Assembly: GCA_004524515.1 (NCBI GenBank)
Contig: SDNV01000074.1
Location: forward strand, 1 to 13,719
Reading direction: 5' to 3'
DNA: 13,719 nt
From: Promethearchaeota archaeon
Lineage (GTDB): Archaea > Asgardarchaeota > Lokiarchaeia > Sigynarchaeales > SOKP01
Shown here: positions 1-6,716 of the stretch, piece by piece
How the letters are laid out: the number at the start of each line of letters is the position of its first letter
How positions within the stretch are numbered: position 1 is the first letter of the stretch
Made by a program: the position numbers and the translations under genes
The notes under the pieces: model-generated
The model's input: only the letters and a program-made list of their open reading frames with translations
Told to the model about the DNA's origin: nothing
The model's database searches: none

Positions 1-62
1 AAGTATTTTATAATTGATTATGTAAGGATTTTAATGTTTTTTACCGAAATTTAGGTTTAATT

Positions 63-75
63 TTTTTTTAAAAAG
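63..75 (+). promoter_or_regulatory. Possible TATA element upstream of the wHTH/ferredoxin gene
   Basis: A T-run passing into TTTAAAAAG lies about 36-48 bases before the ATG at 111, a workable distance for an archaeal TATA box with a short leader. The match is loose and the surrounding DNA is very AT-rich, so this is only a candidate. The only purine-rich stretch before the start (AGAG near 93) sits too far away to be a good ribosome-binding site, so the mRNA may be nearly leaderless. Confidence 0.25.
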
Positions 76-110
76 ATAGTCTTTAATACAAAAGAGACAT
101 AAAATATTTT

Positions 111-1247
111 ATGTCCGAACCTGATCCTTACGAGATTGTAAGACAAAAAATGGTTTTAGGTCCACTTTACGCCCCTAAGCATAAATCAGTAATGAAACTA
201 TTGAAAATATTCTGGAATGAAGAAATAATAAATATTCTTTCTAAATTTGAGAGCGCTGATAAATGGATTACCATAAAGGAATTAGAAGAGAGAACAGGTA
301 TTCCCAGAAAGGAAATTAAAAAGATTTTGGAAAAATCGGTAGAAATTGGAACAATAGATAGAAATATGAATAAATATTGCCTAATTCCAATACTTCCAGG
401 TATATTCGAGAGATATTATCAGAGAAGAAGAGATACTGAAGAAAATCATATTAAAGCAGCTAAACTATACCGAGATCTTATGAAAGATGTCCTTTCCCAG
501 GAAATGATTGAAAATAACTTTAAGATATTTCGACCATTGCTTCCAATTGACGCCAAAGAGAAATATTTAGAAATAAATAAAGAATTTGATGTTCAATCTC
601 AAGTTCTTCCCTATGAAGAAGTAGCAAATTTAATTAACAAAAACGAAAACTTCGCTGTTATACCTTGTCAATGTCGTCTTATAGGAGAATTATCAGGGGA
701 ACCCTGCGATGTAGCACCCTCTGATATGGGGTGTTTTATTGTTGGAATTGGAGCTCAAAGAGCTATAGATCAATATCCAGGAGCAAGATCTCTCAATAAG
801 GAGGAGGCTATTGAATTTATTAAAGAAACTGAAAAAGCAGGATTAGTCCATAACACGATTTGGGATAAAGGATATGAATCATCTCATTTCATATGTAATT
901 GTTGTAGTTGTCATTGTGGAGCATTATTACCATCAAAAATTTTAGGTTTAAGAGAAAAAGAGAGTGCAATTCAACCATCTAATTTTGCACCTAAATTTAA
1001 TATGGATCTTTGCATTAAATGCGAGACTTGTCTAAGAATCTGTCCAAATGGAGCGATATACCATAAATGGCCTCAAAAATCCGATTCATCTGATGAGCAA
1101 ATGGTATTGAGAAAAGAATTATGTATAGGATGTGGTTTATGTGCCGCTAATTGCCCAAAAGACGCTATTAAATTAGTAAAAGTTAGAGATATAGAACCTC
1201 CGGATAAAAATATGATAGGAAATAAGACCTTTTTAGAGTTTGCTTAG
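111..1247 (+). CDS. wHTH plus multi-[4Fe-4S] cluster ferredoxin-like protein
   Basis: This 378-residue soluble iron-sulfur protein has no signal peptide or membrane segment. An N-terminal winged-helix-like region (about residues 33-85, including ITIKELEERTGIPRKEIKKI) is followed by a cysteine-rich middle: C186 and C188 in PCQCR, C199, C208, then the dense CNCCSCHC cluster at 262-269. The C-terminus holds two classical ferredoxin motifs, C301-C304-C307-C311-P and C338-C341-C344-C348-P. The order wHTH, CxCR region, GLVH plus cysteine cluster, and dicluster ferredoxin matches a recognisable family of 4Fe-4S proteins found in anaerobic bacteria and archaea. That family has no firmly established reaction; electron transfer or redox-responsive regulation is inferred. 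The gene stands alone on the plus strand, facing the Hdr genes across the transporter. The start is the first in-frame ATG. The fold and cluster calls are firm; the role is not. Confidence 0.88.
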   Translation: MSEPDPYEIVRQKMVLGPLYAPKHKSVMKLLKIFWNEEIINILSKFESADKWITIKELEERTGIPRKEIKKILEKSVEIGTIDRNMNKYCLIPILPGIFERYYQRRRDTEENHIKAAKLYRDLMKDVLSQEMIENNFKIFRPLLPIDAKEKYLEINKEFDVQSQVLPYEEVANLINKNENFAVIPCQCRLIGELSGEPCDVAPSDMGCFIVGIGAQRAIDQYPGARSLNKEEAIEFIKETEKAGLVHNTIWDKGYESSHFICNCCSCHCGALLPSKILGLREKESAIQPSNFAPKFNMDLCIKCETCLRICPNGAIYHKWPQKSDSSDEQMVLRKELCIGCGLCAANCPKDAIKLVKVRDIEPPDKNMIGNKTFLEFA

Positions 1248-1264
1248 CCATTCATTTAAATCTC

Positions 1265-1283
1265 AATAATTTTTTATCTTATT
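1265..1283 (+). terminator. T-run terminator candidate after the wHTH/ferredoxin gene
   Basis: About 20 bases after the TAG stop there is an AATAA/TTATT pair enclosing a run of six T residues. Archaeal transcription often ends at such T-runs without a strong hairpin, so termination here is plausible, but the AT-rich context makes chance likely too. Confidence 0.3.
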
Positions 1284-1342
1284 ATTTAAGCATAATTAGA
1301 AATTTCAAGTTCATTTTTATAAATCAATTGGATAGTTAATGC

Positions 1343-1350
1343 TTTAAATA
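1343..1350 (+). promoter_or_regulatory. TATA box candidate (TTTAAATA) for the MFS transporter
   Basis: TTTAAATA is an exact match to the common archaeal TATA core. It lies 58 bases before the transporter ATG, so transcription would start near 1370 and leave a leader of about 35-40 bases. The box sits between the arms of a short inverted repeat, AATTGG (1326-1331) and CCAATT (1352-1357), which could be an operator but is only six bases long. The leader holds a modest ribosome-binding site (AGGA at 1398-1401). Confidence 0.42.
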
Positions 1351-1407
1351 ACCAATTATTATTTTTTTTACCTATATTTTTAATAAATTAGTTATCCAGG
1401 ATGTATT

Positions 1408-2910
1408 ATGAGCTCTGAAAATAATAAACAAGAAATTAAGGATGATTCTAATAAAGGATCATATCTCCCTTTTAAACCTCGTATGCAACCAACTAAACCT
1501 GAAACCTTAAACGTAAAGCGTACAATATTAATTTCCTTTTCTTTTTTGACCGTTCTTTTAGCGTGGAGTTTTTTCAATTTTAAAGTTCCTTTACTCCTTA
1601 ATGATATTTTGGGTAATAATCCCTTCAAAGATATAATCAAAGGAATAATTATGGCCATGGATAACCTTGTAGCTGTAGCAATACAACCTTTTTTCGGAGA
1701 TTTGAGCGATCGAACAAAAAGCAAATATGGTCGTCGTATGCCCTTTATAATCATTGGTACCACTTTATCTGCTATATTTTTTATTTTAATTCCATGGATG
1801 AGAATATTGCTCGGATTGATTTTAATCATATTTTTATTTGATTTGGCAATGGCAATTTTTCGATCTGTGTCCATTGCGATTTTACCAGATTACACATCAG
1901 AAAAAATGTACTCAAAAGCCAGTGCTATTCAGCAATTTGTTGCTAATATGGGGGGATTAATTGGTTTTTTAATTCCTATCATTATTAGTTTTATTCCAAA
2001 CTTATCTGTGGAATGGATTGATCGATTAGGTTTTCTTATCATTGGATTACTAATGCTGGCCTTATTGGGGATTCAAATTATATACATTAAGGAGACACCT
2101 ACTGGTGAAAAAAGACTTAAATTTGTAAATAAAAGATTAGAAATTGATAAAAATACCTTTAGGGTTCGAGAAATTGAGGACGAGCTAATAAAAGAAGACT
2201 TTAAAAAACAGCGGCTTAAATCTTATCGCGAAACAGTAAAAATAGTAAAAAGCCATAAAGACTTTGCATATTTTTTGCTGGCAGTCTTTTTTATGTATTT
2301 AGCATTCGCGTCAGTAGAAGCATTCTTCTCAAGTTTTGCCATGGAATATTTAGGATTATATGACGCTGCATTGAAACAAACTGGGAACGAAGCTGATGCC
2401 AAAAAAACTGCAGAAGCTCAAGCAAGCACCTTATTTTTAGCCTATGCGGGTCCGATGATCGCTTCGGCATTTTTTGTGGGGATGCTAGGACAATCAAAGA
2501 GAGTTGGAAGAAAAAATGCAGTTAAAATTTTTCTTGTATGGATGATCATATCTTTATCCATTATGACATTTATCATTGTTCCATTGGTGTATCATAATAA
2601 TCAACCTCTTCTGATGATAATTATGCTGATGTTGATTTCGATCCCATGGATGGGATTTATTGTCAATAGTTTTCCAATTCTTTGGGATTTAGCTCCCGAG
2701 GGAAAGGTGGGAATTTACACTGGTATCTATTATACGTTTAACCAAACTGCGTACACGATTGCACCCATACTTTTTGGAGGAATTTTGTTCCTTTTTAGTT
2801 ATTTAGGAGATTATCGGTATATTGTGATGTTTCCCTTCGTATTATTTTGTGTCGTTATGGGGCTCCTTTTTTTCAGTAGAATTAATGGGAGAGATGGAAC
2901 AGAAAAATAG
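1408..2910 (+). CDS. MFS transporter, GPH/SLC45-like sugar:cation symporter
   Basis: A 500-residue integral membrane protein with about twelve predicted helices, roughly at 38-58, 75-95, 112-130, 132-155, 175-197, 205-227, 285-308, 338-360, 370-392, 400-420, 435-460 and 470-490. The loop between helices 2 and 3 carries the major facilitator signature GDLSDRTKSKYGRR (97-110). The second half has the family-like GIYTGIYYTFNQTAYTIAPILFGG region. These features and the length fit the glycoside-pentoside-hexuronide and SLC45 sucrose-type symporters, so a cation-coupled sugar or glycoside uptake role is likely; the substrate cannot be read from sequence. The N-terminus is a charged cytosolic tail of about 35 residues, and the loop between helices 6 and 7 (about 230-284) is long and strongly charged. 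The start is supported by AGGA seven bases upstream. It has its own promoter candidate and converges on the second HdrA gene. Confidence 0.88.
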   Translation: MSSENNKQEIKDDSNKGSYLPFKPRMQPTKPETLNVKRTILISFSFLTVLLAWSFFNFKVPLLLNDILGNNPFKDIIKGIIMAMDNLVAVAIQPFFGDLSDRTKSKYGRRMPFIIIGTTLSAIFFILIPWMRILLGLILIIFLFDLAMAIFRSVSIAILPDYTSEKMYSKASAIQQFVANMGGLIGFLIPIIISFIPNLSVEWIDRLGFLIIGLLMLALLGIQIIYIKETPTGEKRLKFVNKRLEIDKNTFRVREIEDELIKEDFKKQRLKSYRETVKIVKSHKDFAYFLLAVFFMYLAFASVEAFFSSFAMEYLGLYDAALKQTGNEADAKKTAEAQASTLFLAYAGPMIASAFFVGMLGQSKRVGRKNAVKIFLVWMIISLSIMTFIIVPLVYHNNQPLLMIIMLMLISIPWMGFIVNSFPILWDLAPEGKVGIYTGIYYTFNQTAYTIAPILFGGILFLFSYLGDYRYIVMFPFVLFCVVMGLLFFSRINGRDGTEK

Positions 2911-2952
2911 AAAAACATTAATAGAAGCTTTAAAGTCTTAAATGATATAAAA

Positions 2953-2967
2953 TTTTTTTACATTTTT
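2953..2967 (+). terminator. T-run terminator candidate after the MFS gene
   Basis: Two runs of T (seven at 2953-2959, five at 2963-2967) begin about 43 bases after the transporter stop, fitting archaeal T-run termination. The 168-base convergent gap also holds two small perfect inverted repeats, CTAA/TTAG (2979-2990) and GTTAA/TTAAC (3004-3018). No gene is seen in the gap. Confidence 0.4.
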
Positions 2968-3050
2968 ATAATTTCTCACTAAAAAATTAGTTTTTAAATA
3001 GAAGTTAAAAATATTAACTCAAAATATAATGCTAATACATTAAATGAAAT

Positions 3051-3068
3051 AAAAAAAATTTTAAAAAA
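3051..3068 (-). terminator. T-run terminator candidate after the second HdrA gene
   Basis: Read on the minus strand, the stop codon at 3079 is followed within about 12 bases by six T, then AAAA, then eight T. This is a strong T-rich termination signal for archaea, and the TTTTAAAA core could also fold weakly. Confidence 0.45.
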
Positions 3069-3078
3069 TGACTTTTAA

Positions 3079-5838
3079 TTAATCGCTAATAATTAGTTCC
3101 ATTTTTTTTTCTAATTCCTCGCTTTGTGCTTTTTCCAGGAAATAAGGGTCTATTATCGCAGATATTTGTTTAAAATCGTAATGTCTTGGATCAATTGCTT
3201 TTAATCGACATGTGGCCGCACACCTTCCGCATCCCTTACATATTGCAGGATTAATAAATGCTTTTTTAGCAGGAACACTCACATCTTCGAAATTTTGTTT
3301 TACATCCGTGAGGGAGATAGCTTTAAATTGACAAACCTCCACACATCTCCCACAACCATTACATTTTTCTACATTTACGATCATATCTTTAAAAAAACAT
3401 TCGATCGAAAGAATGAACGATAACAATTCCAATTTAGTAGTTGAGATCTCTCGAACATTTAAGAATCTACTTGCTCTTCCCGCTGCACCATTCGCTTCAG
3501 ATATTGAATCCTGTACATTTTTAGGCCATTGAGCACATCCACATACGAATATTCCGTGGGTGGCAAAATCTAAAGGTCTTAGCTTATTATGGGCCTCGAT
3601 AAAAAAGCCATGCTCATCTAAAGGAACTTTAATTTTATCCGCTAATTCATGGAAGTCTTCTGGTGGGATCATGGGAGTTGATAAAACAATTAAATCAGTT
3701 TCAAACGTAATAAATTTATCCTGATTTACATAATCACGCAATTTCATTTCAAATTTTTCGGGACTTTCTCTTATTTTTGCTATTTTTGGCATATTTTCAA
3801 TATCATATTTTAAATAACTCGCAATTTTTTTTCTTTTACTTGCTAATTCTTCAAAATCCTTTTTAGAGATGTGCAGTTCCCTTATAAGTACTATATGCTC
3901 AATCTCAGGCTTCAAACTATTTAAAATTTCAATATTTTTTATAGTATTCCTGCAACATACATTAGAACAGTAAGAATAGCCTCCTTTTTGCCGTGAACCT
4001 GCACACATAATGGTAGTCATATGCTTGATTTTCCTCAACCATGAACGATCCTTGCTTTTTAATTTTTGTTCTAATTCCATCTGGGTTATAATATTTTGAT
4101 TCTGTTCATTATATTCAAAAAGGCCATAGGGTTTGAATTCAATACCTCCAGTAGCAACAATAATAACCCCTACTTTGAATTCATGAATTTTATCACTGGA
4201 GTTCTTAACAGTAATATGATAATTCCCAATGGATCCCTCGATATTTTTAACTTTAGATTCCAAGTAAACTTGAATTTGGGGATTTGTTCTCACTTTTTCT
4301 TTAAGTTCGTTTAACACTTTTGAAGATTCTTGTTGAATAGGGTATAAAATATTTATATGTTTCAAATTTCCGCCTAATTCTTTTTCTTTTTCCACTATAA
4401 TGGTTTCAAAACCTTGATTTCCAATAATCAAAGCTGCAGTAATACCCGAGATTCCACCACCAATTATTAATGCTCGGGGGGTAATCTCTATGATATCTTT
4501 CTTAGGTAATATATCTATTAAACCCTCTTTTGTTTGTGAGTATTTTTCAGAATTTAATATAATAGCAATTTGAGGGGCTATGGCACTTGCATCCGAAACC
4601 GTTTCGGAAATATTCATTGGAGCTTGACAGGAACCACATATATAAATTCCATCTTTAGAAGATAATGATTTGTTAAAATAGGATCTCTCCTTGTAAAAAT
4701 TATTGTCATCCAACTCAATATCTAAAATTTTTGCTAATTTCTGAGTACCTTTTGAAGGAATCAATGGCGCGCTTAAAACTACCATATTTGCGCGAAAAGT
4801 ATTAGCTTTTTCGGTTTTTAAATTTTCATAATGAATGAATAAATCCTTAGTGTCAGGATCTTCTTCAATCATTTTAATAGTAGAGTGAAAATATTTGATG
4901 TTAAATTCTTCTTGAGCTCGTTTAGTATACTCATAAAATTTTTTGCCGAAAACTCGAATATTATGCCTAAATATAAAAACTTCACTCTTTTCAGCATATT
5001 CCTTTGTTAATATTGCTTCTTTTGCAGTATACATACAACAAACGCGCGAGCAATAGGGTATCTCTTCTTCCAAATATCCTGCACTTGCGCATTGAATAAA
5101 TGCAATTTTTTCTGGTTCCTTTTCATCACTAGGCCGCAGTATATAGGTACCAAAAGGACCAGTAGGACATAAGATACGTTCATATTCTAATGCATTTACT
5201 ACGTTTTTATATTGATAACCCCATTTTGAGGATAATTCTTGTCCTAACATGTCATATCCCGTGGCAACTACAATCGCTCCTACCTTTAATTTGATAGTTT
5301 GAGGTGTCTGATCATAATCTATAGCTTCAGCTTTGCATACTTTTTGGCACACTCCACAAACTTCCCGGTTTAAATATAAACACAATTCTGGGTCAATTAG
5401 ATATACAGGGGGCGTTGCTTGAGGAAAGGGAATATAAATTGATTTCCTTTTTCCTAAATTCATATCAAAGATATTTGGGGCCTCAATTTTTGGACATTTC
5501 GCGGCACAATCTCCACAGCCTCTGCATTTTGTTTCATCCACATAACGAGGCTGCTTTAAAATGTTAACCGAAAAATTTCCTGCTTTTCCAGAAATTTTTT
5601 GAACCTCAGATAATGTAAATAATTTAATATTGGGATTTCTATATACTGCAACCATTTTAGGAGCTAAAATACATAAACTACAATCATTGTTGGGATAGAG
5701 TTTATCAAATTGAGCCATATGACCCCCTATGGATGGTTCCCTTTCTACCATATATACTTTAAATCCTAATTCTGTTAAGTCTAAAGACGCTTGAATCCCA
5801 GCGATTCCTCCTCCAATGACTAATACGGCGCCTTCCAT
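3079..5838 (-). CDS. HdrA-like double-FAD iron-sulfur protein lacking the central Cys-rich domain
   Basis: A 919-residue HdrA paralog. Module 1 (about 1-435) has the dinucleotide motif VIGGGIAG (7-14), the HdrA signature NDCSLCILAPKM (C53, C56), a ferredoxin motif C105-C108-C111-C115-P, a second set C153/C161-C164-C168, and C250/C263-C267-C268. Module 2 starts at IIGGGISG (458-465) and keeps C612/C624-C628-C629. The C-terminus has two four-cysteine motifs (826-836, 867-877), but the proline normally after the fourth cysteine is Q and R. Compared with the 1027-residue paralog upstream, the domain of about 130 residues between the modules is missing and replaced by a short linker. An insert of roughly 18 residues precedes the C-terminal clusters, and a charged tail follows them. 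HdrA carries the FAD at which electrons bifurcate; the specific partner of this copy is unknown. The ribosome-binding site AAGAGGT (5848-5854) supports the start. A 408-base gap suggests separate transcription. Confidence 0.93.
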   Translation of the reverse strand: MEGAVLVIGGGIAGIQASLDLTELGFKVYMVEREPSIGGHMAQFDKLYPNNDCSLCILAPKMVAVYRNPNIKLFTLSEVQKISGKAGNFSVNILKQPRYVDETKCRGCGDCAAKCPKIEAPNIFDMNLGKRKSIYIPFPQATPPVYLIDPELCLYLNREVCGVCQKVCKAEAIDYDQTPQTIKLKVGAIVVATGYDMLGQELSSKWGYQYKNVVNALEYERILCPTGPFGTYILRPSDEKEPEKIAFIQCASAGYLEEEIPYCSRVCCMYTAKEAILTKEYAEKSEVFIFRHNIRVFGKKFYEYTKRAQEEFNIKYFHSTIKMIEEDPDTKDLFIHYENLKTEKANTFRANMVVLSAPLIPSKGTQKLAKILDIELDDNNFYKERSYFNKSLSSKDGIYICGSCQAPMNISETVSDASAIAPQIAIILNSEKYSQTKEGLIDILPKKDIIEITPRALIIGGGISGITAALIIGNQGFETIIVEKEKELGGNLKHINILYPIQQESSKVLNELKEKVRTNPQIQVYLESKVKNIEGSIGNYHITVKNSSDKIHEFKVGVIIVATGGIEFKPYGLFEYNEQNQNIITQMELEQKLKSKDRSWLRKIKHMTTIMCAGSRQKGGYSYCSNVCCRNTIKNIEILNSLKPEIEHIVLIRELHISKKDFEELASKRKKIASYLKYDIENMPKIAKIRESPEKFEMKLRDYVNQDKFITFETDLIVLSTPMIPPEDFHELADKIKVPLDEHGFFIEAHNKLRPLDFATHGIFVCGCAQWPKNVQDSISEANGAAGRASRFLNVREISTTKLELLSFILSIECFFKDMIVNVEKCNGCGRCVEVCQFKAISLTDVKQNFEDVSVPAKKAFINPAICKGCGRCAATCRLKAIDPRHYDFKQISAIIDPYFLEKAQSEELEKKMELIISD

Positions 5839-5847
5839 TCTTTTTTT

Positions 5848-5854
5848 ACCTCTT
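5848..5854 (-). promoter_or_regulatory. Ribosome-binding site of the second HdrA gene
   Basis: AAGAGGT on the minus strand lies nine bases before the ATG at 5838. It is among the best Shine-Dalgarno matches in the window and fixes the start of the 919-residue HdrA. Confidence 0.6.
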
Positions 5855-5924
5855 TTAAAAAATCAAAATTTGTTAAATTTAGAACAAGATTTTTATTCGT
5901 TAAAGTATGAAGAGTACAAAAATG

Positions 5925-5932
5925 TATATAAA
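5925..5932 (-). promoter_or_regulatory. TATA box candidate (TTTATATA) for the second HdrA gene
   Basis: On the minus strand TTTATATA matches the archaeal TATA consensus. It sits about 87 bases before the start codon, predicting transcription from around 5900 and a leader of about 60 bases. It lies in the 408-base gap after MvhD and downstream of a terminator-like hairpin, which supports separate expression of this HdrA. Confidence 0.42.
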
Positions 5933-6103
5933 TATTATGCTGATAATTTGTCGAATTTTAATAATATTATGGGTTTTTTTTATTCTTTACCAAAATCTGG
6001 GCTGCATTTTTTGTCGTTTCCCAAAGATTTAGGCTGAATTATGATCCATTCTTTACATAGTCTATGAAATTTAAAAAAAGTTTTCGATATATTTATGAGA
6101 TGC

Positions 6104-6157
6104 AAAAAAAGAATCTATATTATGATCGGATTCGATAAATAATCATATAGATTTTTT
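6104..6157 (-). terminator. Imperfect hairpin flanked by A7 and T6, likely end of the Hdr operon
   Basis: AATCTAT...ATGAT (6112-6126) pairs with ATCATATAGATT (6142-6153), with a three-base bulge and a loop of about 15 bases. The left arm is preceded by seven A (seven T on the minus strand) and the right arm is followed by six T. The structure could therefore terminate from either side. It lies about 95 bases after the mvhD stop, where the operon should end. Confidence 0.42.
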
Positions 6158-6246
6158 CATAGTTGATCATATTTAATAGATATTATATAAAACAATTTAG
6201 TTGAATTAATTTTAGAATCGTTAACTACTTAAAAAAAATGTTTTGT

Positions 6247-6690
6247 TTAAAAAACTTTCAGAGGGCCTAATTCTTTTATTTGATTTGTAAATTCTGTAAT
6301 TAAATCGGCGAATCGCTTTCCTTCGGAGGCACTCACCCACTCTAGTCTTACACGTCTCCCGTCAATTCCTAATTGTCTAATAATAATTTCATGGAGTTTT
6401 TTAAATCTGTCTCGAGTATATTCATTTCCCGATATATAATGACAATCACCTATATGACATCCTGTTATTAAAACACCATCTGCACCATCCTTTAAAGCTT
6501 TTAAGACAAATGTAGGGTCTACTCTTCCTGAACACATCACACGAACGATTCTCATATTAGGAGGATATTGAAATCTAGAGACTCCAGCAAGATCTGCTCC
6601 TGCATAGCTACACCAGTTGCAACAGAAGACAAGTAGCTCCGGTTGCCAATCTCCTTCTTTTTTTTTTGGTTCTTTTCTTGCTTTTGACAT
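6247..6690 (-). CDS. mvhD: MvhD-type hydrogenase/Hdr electron-transfer subunit
   Basis: A 147-residue protein of the MvhD/FrhD delta family, at the usual length. After a lysine-rich start come CCNWCSYAGADLAG (C23, C24, C27), RVMCSGRVDP (C53) and GCHIGDCHY (C78, C83), the cysteines that in this family hold a [2Fe-2S] cluster; the conserved WVSASEG segment follows. Known MvhD proteins pass electrons from a hydrogenase, formate dehydrogenase or other donor module to HdrA. It starts 26 bases after the 1027-residue HdrA stop and is the last gene of that operon, so HdrA is its obvious partner. No MvhA or MvhG gene is visible, so the donor is probably not a hydrogenase encoded here. The leader has only a loose purine-rich site (GATGAGAG). 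An upstream in-frame ATG at 6714 is cut off by a TGA, which fixes the chosen start. Confidence 0.95.
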   Translation of the reverse strand: MSKARKEPKKKEGDWQPELLVFCCNWCSYAGADLAGVSRFQYPPNMRIVRVMCSGRVDPTFVLKALKDGADGVLITGCHIGDCHYISGNEYTRDRFKKLHEIIIRQLGIDGRRVRLEWVSASEGKRFADLITEFTNQIKELGPLKVF

Positions 6691-6716
6691 TTTTAACTCT
6701 CATCTCATTACCATAA

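Larger units (their letters stand above)
5839..6246. other. 408-base intergenic region between MvhD and the second HdrA
   Basis: No convincing gene is seen on either strand. The region holds a TATA candidate and ribosome-binding site for the downstream HdrA, an 11-base palindrome CATAGTCTATG (6056-6066), a terminator-like hairpin (6112-6153), and several copies of an ATCATAT-like word (reverse copy near 6120-6127, then 6142-6148 and 6166-6172, the last including the palindrome TGATCA at 6164-6169). These look regulatory, but AT-rich DNA gives such words by chance. Confidence 0.5.

Noticed and set aside
1392..1874. A 160-codon minus-strand frame
   Set aside because: It is the antisense shadow of the transporter gene; its lysine/isoleucine-rich product has no domain features.
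2979..3018. Small inverted repeats CTAA/TTAG and GTTAA/TTAAC in the convergent gap
   Set aside because: Stems of four or five bases in AT-rich DNA are expected by chance; no CRISPR-like spacing or longer repeat is present.
5816..6037. A 73-codon plus-strand frame starting antisense within the second HdrA gene and running into the gap
   Set aside because: No ribosome-binding site, no recognisable motif, low-complexity AT-rich composition, and it overlaps the start of a confirmed gene and its promoter.
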